Source of the DNA: Bolinopsis microptera
Taxonomy: Eukaryota > Ctenophora > Tentaculata > Lobata > Bolinopsidae
NCBI RefSeq assembly: GCF_026151205.1
Contig: NC_087072.1
Span: 21,914,103 to 21,978,102 of the forward strand
Direction of reading: 5' to 3'
DNA length: 64,000 nt
Both the position numbers and the translations under genes were made by a program. Below, piece by piece: positions 15,976 to 28,144 of this stretch. The notes under the pieces are model-generated. The model had not been told where the DNA came from, made no database searches, and saw only the letters and a list, made by a program, of their open reading frames with translations. Position 1 is the first letter of the stretch; each line of letters begins with the position of its first letter.

Positions 15976-17482
15976 AGGAGAATCTGACTCAGCAAAGTTA
16001 ATAAGCTGTTTTAAGATATTGGGACAACCTGGACGTGGTATGTCGACCCAGTGAACTGAGACGCAGATTCAGATGGGATTAAAGTAAAGCTTGCCAGTGC
16101 ATATCTAAGCCAAGGTGGTACGATACATTTTGTGAAACTGGGGAATGGATATGCTGAACAATTTCGATAAGACTACAAAATTGGAATAGCTTATAAAGTT
16201 ATAAGGTTTCTCTTCACTCGCATTCGACGAAAACCTATTGGGTTGTTCATTTCAATTTATATAATGGAACAACGAACTTTTTAGAGTTCATTGTTGCACT
16301 TTGCCCCTGTTTATTATGACTTCTCATTCCAAGTTATTAAACGGATCAGTTTCATGATCTTTATTTGGATCTATATATGGAATTTCCGGTATCCTCCCCG
16401 TGCAGAAGTAGTTATAGGAATTCAGAACGAATACTGTGAAAATTTTTGTTTGTGTAGAAATTGTTTTTATGTTTATAAATGTTCATTATATTATAGCCAT
16501 GAAACAGTTTTGCACCTGGTCAATTGTACATTCACTGACAGTTGTAAGTTTGAAGGAGCTTTCACTGTAATATGTAAGTTTTAGCTTAATAATAATATTT
16601 CAAGTGTGAACGTTTTATTATCACGCTTGAATCGTGGTATGTAGTTTACGTTAGAATTGCTTAATTCTAAGAAATTCTAGAATGCTATTCTAGAATTTCT
16701 TGATTGTGAGGGTTTCCAAATGTTTTGAAGAGAGTGATAGTTAATGTCGACGACAGTTTAACTTTGGTTTTAAATCATCAAATGTACTTTACTGAGGAGC
16801 GGAGATCGAAGCTGTGTTGCACTCAACATCTAGAACTTTCTATACGGGTTTTATTCTAGGGGCATTCATTTGTAGATTTATTGCATATAGCACACATTAT
16901 GTTACTGTAAATAACTTGAAAAATTAAAAGCAAAATATGAAATAACTTGTTTTATTTCCATCATTTTTATTGAAATTATTTTCGCCGGAGTACACCCGCT
17001 TCCAGCCAGCTACCATTGGAATGAACTGACTGAAACGTGCAGTAATTTTTAGACAATGTACACATTGTTAAAATTCAAAAGAATTTGAAACATCTTTTAG
17101 ATCATACAGTAGGATTGTTCTTCAAAAGCTATAATTTTTCGAAAATAAAAATGAGACAAAAGCCAATCGTGCAAAAAATCATGAAAATCTTGAGAGATGA
17201 AAATAACATTACATAATAAAATTTAGCCATTTAAAAGTGGGCAAAAGCAAATTGCATATATTTGAGAAATTTCCATTTGAGTTTCTTAAGTTGAAATTAG
17301 AGAGGAAATAACTGACATTTAAAACTAGAAACATCAAGCCAGTCTTTTATGGCACAACAACTGGTTCACCACTTTACGTCGTGTCTTTAACAACCTCGTC
17401 AAGTTTCTCAGTTCTTTAGTTCTTTAAACTGTATCAGCTGCCTTCAGAACGAGTCTTCCGATCGAAGAGTGGTAGAAGAGTC
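15976..17482. other. Convergent 3' flanks of the zinc-finger gene and the GPCR
   Basis: An ATTAAA at about 16923 could serve the + strand gene, and TTTATT words near 16951 and 16965 could serve the - strand GPCR. The transcripts' 3' ends therefore lie close together or overlap. A perfect hairpin sits at 16669-16701. The frame at 16291-16584 shows no coding signature. Confidence 0.45.
16669..16701 (+). repeat. Perfect 15-bp hairpin with a 3-nt loop
   Basis: AAGAAATTCTAGAAT, GCT, then the exact reverse complement. It lies about 700 bp after the zinc-finger stop codon, probably in its 3' UTR. It could be an RNA structure or the core of a tiny palindromic insertion. Confidence 0.9.
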
Positions 17483-18715
17483 TTAAGAAAGGAGTGTAAC
17501 CTCTGCTTTTGTAGCCCTCTTTACCTGGTATTTGGGACGATAACCAGGGGTGACAACCCTGTTCCTCCCTGTAATGGTTTCCCACATGTACACTCTAAGA
17601 TGAGAGACCCTAGACACCAGAATGAGAGGGTTGAGGGCCGCGTTTAAGAAGAAAGGAATGTAGCCTGTCGCGTAGAATCTGCCTTTATAGAAGGCCCTCA
17701 CTTTTGTTGTACAGACTATTAGAGGTTGGTAGAGAGTGAAAGCTGAACAGGCTATAAAGAGAGTTCCAATCAGTATGATTGTGCCGCTTATCTGCCTCTT
17801 TTCCCGTATGTCTCGCTTAGGATCCTCAGTAATGGCATTACCTGTTTTCAGCAGGAATATGACCTGAATTATGGTGGTGACTAGGGTGATACTAGCGCAC
17901 AGAAACACCGGAGATGCAGTGTATATCAAATCAAGATAGCATTCATTTGTACTGTTGAAAATACCTCCCATGTTTTGAAATACCTTCCCTTTGTTGGGTT
18001 GGTAGAAGTAGCCGGCTAGAACAAACTCACCCTCAAACTCTGATTCACTTAAATTGTATCGTGAATACAAGAGGACTCCAGTCTCTAGTGAAGATATAGC
18101 AAGCCAAATGAAGAGCCAGACAAAGATAGAGATGATGGCTGGTTTTCTTTTTACACTGCTAAAGGGCGAGACTATGTTGATGGTTCGAATCACGCTGAAG
18201 ATCATACTCACGAAAGCAGACACTTTGAAGGTTACAACTGTTAGAAAGTAGCTGGGGATGATCAACCAGAAGATAGGATTGTAACCTGAATTTTTGAGGG
18301 CTATGATAGTGATGAAGATAATGGAATGGATACCAGCACAGACCCCGGTTAGAAAATCGCTGGAGCTTAGAATAAAGTAAAGAAAAGGAATCAGATTCTT
18401 AATTTTAGGCCAGTAGTAAGTCATGATACCGAGATTAAGGATAACTGCTCCAGCACATAATATAATAGTCACTGCAATTATGACAGCGTTGAATTCTACG
18501 CCGAGATATGCTGGGTTCAGTCCAACGATTTCTGGAACTCTCTGCACAACATCGGGGTCAAATGTTCCGGATACTATTCCTCCTGGACTGTTATATTCAG
18601 CATCGGGGTCAAATGTTCCGGATACTATTCCTCCTGGACTGGTATATTCAGCCCCTGTCGTGTTTGCACTGGTAGTGAAATTCGAATAGAGTCCAGTCAT
18701 AGGAATTGGCGTCAT
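17483..18715 (-). CDS. Intronless class A-like GPCR, 410 aa
   Basis: The ATG at 18715 opens a single-exon frame with seven hydrophobic segments at about residues 75-101, 108-131, 149-178, 193-212, 262-290, 309-335 and 350-370. Class A landmarks are Asn94 in TM1, Asp120 in TM2 (SSSD) and Asn362-Pro363 in TM7 (LNPLIL). The usual DRY after TM3 reads IRT and NPxxY reads NPLIL, so it is divergent and its ligand cannot be named. The extracellular N-terminus has NFT and NTT glycosylation sites and a tandem repeat around SPGGIVSGTFDPDAEY. A paralogue about 4.3 kb away shares N-terminal coding and upstream sequence almost exactly, so the pair arose by recent local duplication. Cnidarian chemosensory-type receptors are often such intronless clusters. 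Confidence 0.85.
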   Translation of the reverse strand: MTPIPMTGLYSNFTTSANTTGAEYTSPGGIVSGTFDPDAEYNSPGGIVSGTFDPDVVQRVPEIVGLNPAYLGVEFNAVIIAVTIILCAGAVILNLGIMTYYWPKIKNLIPFLYFILSSSDFLTGVCAGIHSIIFITIIALKNSGYNPIFWLIIPSYFLTVVTFKVSAFVSMIFSVIRTINIVSPFSSVKRKPAIISIFVWLFIWLAISSLETGVLLYSRYNLSESEFEGEFVLAGYFYQPNKGKVFQNMGGIFNSTNECYLDLIYTASPVFLCASITLVTTIIQVIFLLKTGNAITEDPKRDIREKRQISGTIILIGTLFIACSAFTLYQPLIVCTTKVRAFYKGRFYATGYIPFFLNAALNPLILVSRVSHLRVYMWETITGRNRVVTPGYRPKYQVKRATKAEVTLLS

Positions 18716-21672
18716 CTTTAGCTGCTGTTTACCTAGAGGAGGGGTGTAAATATTTTAAATCGCTGTGACATTTTTTTAACGGTACACATAAAAGATGGTG
18801 ATGACGAAATTACGAGTGCAACAGTGCAGTACAAACACAAGGAATTTCGGAATTTTTTTTGGCCAGTTAAAACCAGTTATAAATGAAGCAAACTCAATAA
18901 AACATGAGACCGGAGCGACTAGCCGAGCCTATAAAAGAACATCCAGTAACAGCTTTCGAGACTGGGACAGCAAGGAAGAGTGATTTTTCATCATCCGGGC
19001 CGTACAAACATGAAATTAGATTAAATCAAATGCAACCGAAAGTAAAAGCAAGTCCGCCTTTAGGAACGAGTGTATCAATCTACACGGTAAATCGATTACG
19101 TTAATCTAACAACAATAGGCTTACATTTATCAATGACGTCATGGCCAAAAGGAAAGCATTGACACGAATGAATGGAGCAGGGGAATGGGCGATTTCATTT
19201 AAAGATTCTAAAGTGGCATCTTATCCAAGGACTGTGAATCGTTCAAAATTAATTAAAGATCTTATTATTTGCACTACTTTTAATAACAAATCATTTAAAC
19301 TTTATTTTATAGCCATGACTCCACACACCCATAGTCATTGGTCAACACGTACCTAGAAGTATGTATAATACTCATGACACCATGAATGTGATTAAAACGA
19401 TTACCATAAACTTCTACGCTCAAAAGAGGGCTATAACACTTAACAGTATCTACATTTGCCCGGACAGATCAGTGGAAGAAAGGAGGTCTCTACGACCTTC
19501 AGAAGCAAAGGGTCAGCTGCGTCATTGGGTCAATATGGGCGTGGCCCTCCTGGGGTTTCCCCACGATTAAACAAATGTCTTCACTCGGAAATCGTTTATT
19601 CATACATACCTTTGGGACGGTCTGTGCAAAGTTTCGTGAGTATCTAGAAATTTGCAGGTACATGTCCATAAATGACTAGACTAAATGCAAATAGGAGACT
19701 GAGAAGTAAAGGCAGGCAGGAGGAGTGATCATGCTCTTTATACTGTTTTCCTTTTGTGTCACGTTGGATATCCATTCAAATACGTAATGGATTTGGTAGA
19801 TTTTACATAAGAAAATGGGTATAACCGCGTGAATCAAATAACAACAGAACAAAAGCGCGGAGTCATGTGGTGACTAAGAATATATCCTGTTGGCTCGAAA
19901 CCTAAAGAAATCTATTAAATCATCGGGCTGGGTTTCAAATAAAATTGAAATGCGGATTCTTCAAAATGCGGAATAACAAAGCAGTTGAACTTGAGGTTAT
20001 AACGTAATTTTAACTTTGTGCTCTCATTGTCCAACCCTATTTTGTACACTGTAGCGTCCTTCGAGTTTTGGGTACATAGACTATTAGTATTACTAACATA
20101 CAAAATGTATAGTATGATACGTAAGTTTAATTTCGGTGATCAGTTTTTATCTTTGTACTTGACCCATAAATAAAATCATTATGTAAGGTCCTTAATGGCC
20201 AATGGGGAAGGATTCGCCATTTCACATTTGTGGCACTAAATGTTAATGACGAAATAACCATCAATGGCGATGACCGAGCGTTGTTAATCACTCCAAATTC
20301 AAATGTAGAGATTCTTCTTAAAGAAATTTTGATTATCATTTCATGCATGGCGCTTCCTAGTAGTCAAAACCAACTTCAAACTTAAATTAAAATAGAAATA
20401 TATGTGAAAGTCGATTCTGAAGGACCGCACATAAAGGCCTCATTATATTTTTATGGGATAAAATACTCCCTGACGAGTTATGGCCGAAAAATGTTTTTAT
20501 CACTTCTGTTGTCATTTGTTCAGGAAGTAGGTCAAATTTCTTGTCAAGTTTGGGGTTTCAGTCATAATTTTTGGGCTAATATTTGGGTTACGGTTTAGGT
20601 TACAGTGCAAGGTGATGGTTTCGGATTATTTGTCAATTAGAACGTGTTAAAGTTAGTCACGTGACAGCGAGCGTAGAGTGATTGATTGTCATTTGTTGTC
20701 ATTAAGGAAAGGTTCCGTCAAAATTGAAACGAGTTGACCTAAAAAAGTGGTTATTCAAGTTTAACCATTTGTCATTGTTTGACATCTTTTAAGATATTTG
20801 ACATTTTTGCTGTTCGATGCAGTTTTTGTTGTGGCAACATAGTCACCATAAAATTCTAAAGAAGACCTAGTATCAATATAGTTCGTTTTTTTTCGATACT
20901 CAATAGTACCAGGCAATTTATATTAGGTAATATAATGAGATATTGGTGGATCGGAATTTGAATTTGGAAATAAAAATACAGCTTTTGCCAGCACTGCTTA
21001 TCAATCTACTAAAAACTAACTAATCTTCTGACAATTTATACACATTTTAAACAATGACTTCAATTACCTTCAAATTCAAGAAGTAAGAACAAATGTAAAA
21101 TACCATCACAAAGTTGAATCTCTTTTTTAAATAACTTTTTAAAGTAACAAATATTCACTAAAACTAAACTGAGAATAAATATCATTTATATATTATACTA
21201 CAAGCTAAGTACAATAGAAATTTTAGAAAGATCAAAATTGCATATTTGAAGATGATAGAAATAGAATAGGTAAAATGCAAATAACTTGAAAGCAATATTA
21301 ATTTGAGAATTCAACAGCCATTTTGCTTCATTATTCCAAATTGAAATGAAAATATTTATGTACAAAGGCTGAATGATTCGACAGAATTCTTAGTCTTACT
21401 TCACTGTCTGTTTTTGTCACAACTTTTACAAGAGCAGGGAAAGAGAATCAATAAAACAAAATTACTAAATCACGACATAATATCGCAATGTCTCAATAGG
21501 AGATCAGGGTGAGGTGAAATGTTGCACTCCCGAAAGAAATGAAAATCCACGAGCGGGAACTGGAAGACGAAGTTTCGGCGCTCAAACAGTCTTGTGTGCT
21601 CCAATCCCCATGACAACGTGCTTTTTACCATCTCAAGAATGTTTCCAGTCTTAAAGCCCTTCTGTAATCCCA
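18716..21672. other. Spacer between GPCR copies
   Basis: The first 100 bp or so upstream of the GPCR start is shared with the second copy, so the proximal promoter was duplicated. The rest is AT-rich. It holds a LINE ORF1 relic near 19441, and no other gene was recognised. Confidence 0.5.
19441..19567 (+). pseudogene. LINE ORF1 relic
   Basis: One short frame reads IYICPDRSVEERRSLRPSEA, matching the C-terminal ORF1 motif WICPDRSSEER of the element at the left edge. No other ORF1 sequence survives upstream in frame. This is a fragment of the same or a related non-LTR family. Confidence 0.5.
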
Positions 21673-23012
21673 TTATGACTGAACACTATTCCCGGAGATG
21701 TTACGAATGAATCTCCCGAAAAGAGAAGAGGATGAAGATTGAGAAATGAATGTCGACAATCTGTCAAGTCTGCTCTCCGCGTGTGTAGGACGACCCTGTG
21801 TCTGCGCGCTCCTGCAAGTTAGGATGCCCCACATGTAGGCTTTCAGCTGGGAGACTCTAAGTACCAAGATCAGGGGGTTGAGGGCTGAGTTGAGGAAGAA
21901 GGAGATATATCCTGTTACATAGACAATGTGGAGGTAGGAGAACCTCATACCATAACAGTTGTTCAGAGGTTGGTAGAGAGTGAAAGTTGAGCAGACTATA
22001 AAGAGAGCTCCAATCAGTATGATTGTGACGCTTATCTTCTTCTTTGATCGCATGTCTCCTTCAGGATCACTAGTCACTGCGCCGCTACTTTTTAAGAGGA
22101 ATATTACTTGATTATGGTGGCAATCAAGGTTATACTTGCACAGAGAAACACCGGAGATGCGGTGTAGATTATGCCGATGAGACATGCCGCAGTATCTGGT
22201 GAACCTTTGTAATCATCCACACGGTCACCACCTCTGCCGAAAGCTCCGTCCATTAGGCTGCTTTGAAAAACCTTACCTTTATTGGGCTGATAGAAGTAAC
22301 CGATCAGAGCAATCTCTGCAATTTGAGTTTGAGGACTGTGTGATTTCACTTTAAGCACCTGCTTTACGATCAGTCCAATCTCTAAGGAAGATATAGCAAG
22401 CCAAATGAAGAGCCAGACAAAGATAGAGATGATGGCTGGTTTTCTTTTTACACTGCTAAAGGGCGAGACTATGTTGATGGTTCGAATCACGCTGAAGATC
22501 ATACTCACGAAAGCAGACACTTTGAAGGTTACAACTGTGAGAAAGTAGCTGGGGATGATCAGCCAGAAGATAGGATTGTAACCTGAATTTTTGAGGGCTA
22601 TGATAGTGATGAAGATAATGGAATGGATACCAGCACAGACCCCGGTTAGAAAGTCGCTGCAACTTAGAATAAAGTAAAGAAAAGGAATCAGATTCTTAAT
22701 CTTAGGCCAGTAGTAAGTCATGATACCGAGATTAAGGATAACGGCTCCAGCACATAATATAATAGTCACTGCGATTATGACAGCGTTGAATTCTACGCCG
22801 AGATACGCTGGGTTCAGTCTAACGATTCCTGGATCTGTCTGCACAACATCGGGGTCAAATGTTCCAGATACTATTCCTCCTGGACTGGTATATTCAGCAT
22901 CGGGGTCAAATGTTCCTGATCCCATTCCTCCTAGACTGGTATATTCAGCCCCTGTCGTGTTTGCACTGGTAGTGAATTTCAAATAGAGTCCAGTCATAGG
23001 AATTGGCGTCAT
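21673..23012 (-). pseudogene. Second GPCR copy, disrupted by a one-base frameshift
   Basis: The frame starting at 23012 is nearly identical to the first GPCR through TM4, then diverges in extracellular loop 2. It stops in TM5 just after CASITLIATIIK. The rest of the receptor (VIFLLKSSGAV to TM7 with LNPLILVLRVS) continues in the next frame, ending at 21673. Comparison with copy 1 shows a single missing base near 22112-22118 (minus-strand AATTCAGGTC in copy 1, AATCAAGTA in copy 2). The C-terminal tail is Ser-rich and unrelated to that of copy 1. It is either a young pseudogene or an assembly indel; the otherwise open TM5-TM7 region favours a very recent event. Confidence 0.8.
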
Positions 23013-23273
23013 CTTTAGCTGCTGTTTACCTAGAGGAGGGGTGTAAATATTTTAAATCGCTGTGACATTTTTTAACGGTACACATAAAAGATGATGATAA
23101 TGAAATTACGAAATGAAATATTTGGGACAGCTTGTGTTATGCGATATAACCAGAATGAGAATCTTAATCGACCAATGATTAAATAAAGTTGACATTAAAC
23201 GTATTTCGATTTTATTTCATTGTGAAATTTTCGACCGATAAACATTTTACAATAACATTAGTGTTGAACGGTG

Positions 23274-23589
23274 CAGGCACGTAGCCAGGGGGGGGGGGGG
23301 GGGGGGGGGGGGGTCAAAAAGTCAAAATCTTAAGACGATGAGGCCTGAGTAAGTCGTAAATTCTGATTGAAGAATTCAATTGCTGTTGTGAAGTTACCAA
23401 ATTTACGTAAGTACTTGATTATTTTCAATCCCAGTTTATTGCTGTCCTACAAATTTCTTTAATGCCAAATGTCGTCTAAAACACCCTATTTCGCAAGATT
23501 TTTCCGGGGGGTTGCGCCCCCTAGCCCCTGCCGTGGGGCTGCGCCCCCAGACCCCTGCCACAGCTTGAAAAATCCTGGCTACGTGCCTG
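23274..23589. mobile_element. 316-bp hAT-type MITE
   Basis: The ends are inverted repeats (CAGGCACGTAGCCAGG and its complement). They are flanked by 8-bp target duplications GAACGGTG (23266-23273) and GAACGATG (23590-23597), one mismatch. An 8-bp duplication and a CAG start are hAT hallmarks. Inside are a run of 26 G (23288-23313) and GC-rich GGGGGTTGCGCCCCC-type words. It has no coding capacity. Confidence 0.75.
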
Positions 23590-24140
23590 GAACGATGAAC
23601 CAGATATTTGAAGCGGATATTGAAAGAGACGCAACAAATACAAAGGCTAGACAGTGAATGATCTAGAAGATCTCTGTATAGAGAAAATCTAAATGCTAAG
23701 CTTGTCCAAAATTTGAGGAATTATTGGTATTTTCACTAATAAGCAAACAATAGAAGTGAATTTTTGACAATCAAGCGTCAGATCAAATACATTTTGTTCA
23801 TAGTATCGTTACTTGGGGACCCCAGGTTATAATGCTCGGCGGGATGAGAGGCTGATAGTATGGACGGTTACTATGGTTACTATGGTTACTGAGCGCCGCG
23901 CCCAGTAAACAGTATCGGTGCCAGACGCATCCGACAGTTCCATGTGGTGTCGTTGTAGTGAATTGTGGTACAATAAATAGTCAGAACGGGACACTGAGCA
24001 CTGTATTTTATGCTTTAAAATGTAAGTCTGAAAATTGCAGAAGAAGATAAAATTGTTCGAAAGGAACAAGCCCCTGTAAGCAGTATTCTGAATTAATGGT
24101 ATTACTTCTGTGTTTCATTTGTTGCATACTATTGCCGGGT

Positions 24141-24215
24141 CAAAATCGAAGCCTCAAAATCGAAGCCTCAAAATCGAAGCCTCAAAATCGAAGCCTCAAA
24201 ATCGAAGCCTCAAAA
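24141..24215 (+). repeat. 14-bp tandem repeat, 5 copies
   Basis: Unit CAAAATCGAAGCCT, five exact copies plus a partial one. Function not apparent. Confidence 0.95.
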
Positions 24216-24863
24216 ACAGTGGTCCCGCGCCAGATTCCAATCAACACCACTTGTTGAAAGATTAAAGCTTGAAGGGGTTGGTAACAGTCGAATTAACATA
24301 CTAATCATTGATGTTCAGCAGTGTATTTGCGTGTAGTATTAACAGAGAAAGATGAAATCATCGGAATACTTAAATTTCAATACCTATAACTATGATTTCA
24401 TCGTATTATGTTTCCCCTTCCCAAAATATTTATTATTTTTAGGATTGATACGACAAAAAAAGTTTGACCAAGATGAGAAATAATATTAGCTGTATAGACT
24501 ATAGGGTGGTGACTGAAAACAAAGCAATGGAATTACTACTAATGGTTGACTGGCAGCAGGACATAGTCAATTCAAATAGTATGATTTTGTGATCAATAGA
24601 ATTAAGAAAACAATGAGATTCTGGAGTTCATTCAGATTCATGCTATAATAAATGTCTCAGCAATTATAAATCGGCTCACTGGTACAAAAGGTATCTATCA
24701 AGCTGAGATCGGACGAGATGATCTAAACGCTCTTCAGGACAGGTCATGCTATTGCTATTGTGACGTCTTAGCTTGGTAAGATATAACCAAGAAATATCTT
24801 TATAATTCAATAACACTTGGTGGTCAGATGACAAACTTACCTATAGATGTGGATACTGGCGGG

Positions 24864-24971
24864 GAGGTGATCATTGTTTGTTTACGTTTTAGTGGCGCCT
24901 CTATTAAGCAGGTCAAAGAGGTGATCATTGTTTGTTTACGTTTTAGGTGGCGCCTCTATTAAGCAGGTTGA
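24864..24971 (+). repeat. 54-bp direct duplication
   Basis: Two copies of a unit running from GAGGTGATCATTG to AAGCAGGT, differing by one inserted G and a few bases at the end. The unit contains TGGCGCCTC. Confidence 0.9.
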
Positions 24972-25134
24972 AGATGTGATGCAAATTTTGTATTATCGAA
25001 GGCTTTTTACACTTGTAACGCCTTCTTGTTACCCCCCTTTGAAGGTCCCGAATTATTTTCTGAACGAAAGCTCAAAAATAACCGAGAAATCGACCTTCGT
25101 TTAGCCTATTATATAGAGTATATTATTTTTTTAA

Positions 25135-25803
25135 ATTATTGCACTAAGACAGGGACATTTCAACTGGCGCCATGATCAGGTCCTACGTGAAATCATGAAG
25201 ACTGTTTCATCACAGATTGACGAGTTTAATTCCGACATCGCCAAGGAATCGAAGAGGGCACCGTCGGTCTTCCACAAGGCGGGCAATAAGCGCGAGAAGT
25301 TTACCCTAGCTGACCCAACTCATCATAAGACCCAAAGATATTTTTTTTCAGATGCCAACGACTGGAAGATAATATTTGATGAGGATGAGAGACAGAGGAA
25401 CTTCCCGCAGCACATTGCAGCTACACCACTAAGACCTGATGTAGTGATCTATTCAGATAAAGCAAAGAAGGTTTATCTAATGGAGCTAACTTGTGGAAAT
25501 GAGCAGAACTTTGATGATCAAGAGAAGCGAAAGATGAAGAGATATCAGCAGCTGACAGAAGAGATAGAAGCCAACGGATGGGCTTGCAAGCTCCAGAAAG
25601 TAGAAGTGGGAGCTCGAAGCATTTACAACTATAGCCTCCCAACCTTTATGAACCACCTGAACGTAAAGAACAAAGAGAAGAAGAAGGCCTGCATGAAGAT
25701 CGCTGAGATCAGCCTGAGGGCATCGTATACCATCTATTTGTCCAGAAACACTACCATATGGACAGATGATTGGGAGTTAGTCAAGAGACCAGTAATAGCA
25801 TAG
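25135..25803 (+). pseudogene. PD-(D/E)XK-like nuclease tail of a retroelement, 5' truncated
   Basis: The frame is open from 25135. It begins with HFNWRHDQVLREIM, a motif seen at this point in a widespread group of retroelement-derived animal ORFs. It continues to RPDVVIYSDKAKKVYLMELT, fitting the PD...ELT signature of restriction-endonuclease-like folds. Downstream VEVGARSIYNYSLP and SLRASYTIYLSRNTTIW are also typical of that group. An in-frame stop at 25132 removes the reverse transcriptase part. An ATG at 25195 would give 202 aa, but it starts after the conserved WRHD motif. This is most likely a dead 3' end of an element, though the 669-bp frame itself is undamaged. Confidence 0.6.
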
Positions 25804-27244
25804 TAGGAGCGTAGAATGTTTGGGCCCAGAAAAACATGAAAGTGATGATGCTGTGTTGTTGAAAGACCTTCGACCAATCAAAGATGTACCTCATCACGCC
25901 AAGCAGTTATGCTTGTAGGTGAATATACACTTATAGAGTACAACAACTTTATAACACTCCTTAGTCGATCGAATGGGCGCGGTCACGGTCGAATAGGAAG
26001 AGGGGTCGAATGATATTGATAATAAAGATCAAATAATAATAAATGAGCTATTAAATGTGGTAGATATAAGTTAAGGATTCTCACCGTTATAGGACGTAGG
26101 TACCATAACTCTATAGCCTATAATACTAATAGTACACTGTACTCTACTATTAGACTTATAGCGGATAATTCCAGCTTTCTACTGCAATTGATCAATAATG
26201 GTTGACTACATTGTCCCTTTATCCATGGAATGCTTACATGAGTTTACAGCTCGATAATACGGATATTTAATAAGAACAAACTAATTAACTAGAAATTTAG
26301 TGTTTAAGGGAAAGGGAGAAGCCCATGGTATCTCAATATAAATAGGGTTTTACTTAGTAGTGCAAAATCGGTACTACTATTAAGAGGGGGGGGGGGGGGG
26401 GGGGGTCTTTAACTACTATTAACCTTTAGTTGTACCTGGCTCCTAAAGTAAACTTGGCTTCTAAAGTTTAAAAAATTCGAGTCGGAGGTTTACACAAAGA
26501 AAGTATGACAACACAAGATATTGCACGTGAGGCTCTGACAGGGCTTCTACTGTCTCATTCATATCATGGTGATTTGGAGGAGACAGACGACTCACTTCAC
26601 AGTTAAAAGACAAATCAGTTGTTTAACATGTGGCGAGAGAAAGGTAATACATTATTGATACGTGGTATTATAATATATATAAGGTATAATATAATAATAA
26701 TATAATATATAAGTTACATTCTATCATATCAGTATCACATATTAGTATCACAGCAACTTATTTTTATGTATCAGAAGACGCTTACTGGGCCGCGCTCAGC
26801 CTGTCATTCCGCCTAATCTCTAATGAACATAATAGCCTGGGGTCCCCAGGACCAGGTAAAGAAGACACAGGCGCACTTATTTTTACTGTTCGATAAAAAG
26901 TACCAATACAACTATTGAAATTACGAATGGAAAACAGAGTTGAAAAACCGTTTAATCTAACTTTGCAAATTTAAAGACGCGATTCTATTTTGCAGGTTCT
27001 GAATACGATACACTAAATTTAAACAGTGATTGTGTGTTCAGCAGGTGCTTTATAAGTTGTTTCAGATATCCAATCAGTCCCAAATCTTTAAAACATTTAT
27101 ATGCGGCAAATGAACAGTTTTTTGATGGAGCTTTGCCTTGAAATTTTCAAAACAGCCTCCATGTCACATGTAGATTGTAGAATCATCAATTTATTAACAC
27201 TGGACAATCAGTCGCCTAATTGAGACACCCTGTAATCTGCATAT
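25804..27244. other. Intergenic stretch with no supported gene
   Basis: AT-rich, with a run of 20 G at 26386-26405 and TATA-type low-complexity sequence near 26670-26715. No coding exon or RNA gene was recognised. Confidence 0.5.
26386..26405 (+). repeat. Homopolymer run of 20 G
   Basis: A pure G run of 20 in AT-rich sequence. Unlike the run at 23288, no flanking terminal inverted repeat was found, so its origin is unexplained. Confidence 0.95.
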
Positions 27245-28141
27245 AATCACAGTGCTGCCGCTGGCAAGCATGCCCGCCGCTATTATACTCACTATACTAT
27301 TTACCCCCTATACTTATACCCCTTTTACTGTTTTTCAGGCGTTTAGACTCACCGAAAGTAGTTCAGCAGGCATATTTTAAGTTCAAAACATTCTAATAGT
27401 AATTCAATGTCAAATATGACAGGAATAAGAAATAGTTATGTAGAGGTTTTTAAGAAATTTGTGCAAAATACGTGCGTGCCAACAATGTTATACGAAATTC
27501 GGTGAAAACCCAAAATCTCCATATTCAGGTGCCTTAAAAACCATGTTAAAATTGAATTAGAGATCTGGAATTTTGCAGGATGTCAAGATTTTTACTTGAC
27601 CAAATTGACTGTAAAAAAGTTTCAAGTTTCAGGAGTATCGGGAAGTGGGTTTTCTGGAAGTGGAACCCCTGTTTTACAACAGATTGTCGTGAAGTACATA
27701 TTATATATATCTATATATCACAATGCTGGCAAGCATGACCGTCGCCCTTATATTCACAATACTATTTACCCCCTTTACTATTTACCCACCTTTACTATTT
27801 ACCCCCTCTACTATTTACCCCCTTTACTATTTACCCCCCTTACTGCTTACCCCCATTCTAATTCGATGTTAAAGATGACAGGAATAAGAAATAGTTATTT
27901 GGAGATTTTCAAGAAATTTGTGCAAAATACGCGCCAGCATGTTATACGAAATTAGGTAAAAAACCCAAAATCGCCATATTCAGGTGCCTTAAAAACCACG
28001 TTAAAAATGAGTAAAAGATCTGAAACTTTGCAGGGTGTCTAGACGTTGACCAAATCGAGTGTAAATGAAATTTCAAGTTTCAGGAGTATCGGGAAGTGGG
28101 TTTCCTGGAACCCCTGTTTTACAACAGATTGTCGTGAAGTA
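27245..28141 (+). repeat. Composite repeat: two forward 'A' units
   Basis: Unit A1 is about 27245-27704 and A2 about 27715-28141. Each begins near ATCACAATGCTGGCAAGCATG and ends near ACAACAGATTGTCGTGAAGT. Shared internal blocks include GGTGCCTTAAAAACCA and CAGGAGTATCGGGAAGTGGG. Reverse-oriented A units lie at 32423-33371 and 49500-50646. Confidence 0.85.
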
Positions 28142-28144
28142 TAG

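Larger units (their letters stand above)
23013..25134. other. Spacer with a MITE and small tandem repeats
   Basis: The first 90-100 bp repeats the upstream region of the other GPCR. It then holds a hAT-type MITE with a 26-G run, a 14-bp tandem array and a 54-bp duplication. No gene was recognised. Confidence 0.5.

Noticed and set aside
18180-18200. GGTTCGAATC, resembling a tRNA B box
   Set aside because: It lies in the GPCR coding sequence (and again in the second copy) and no cloverleaf can be drawn around it.
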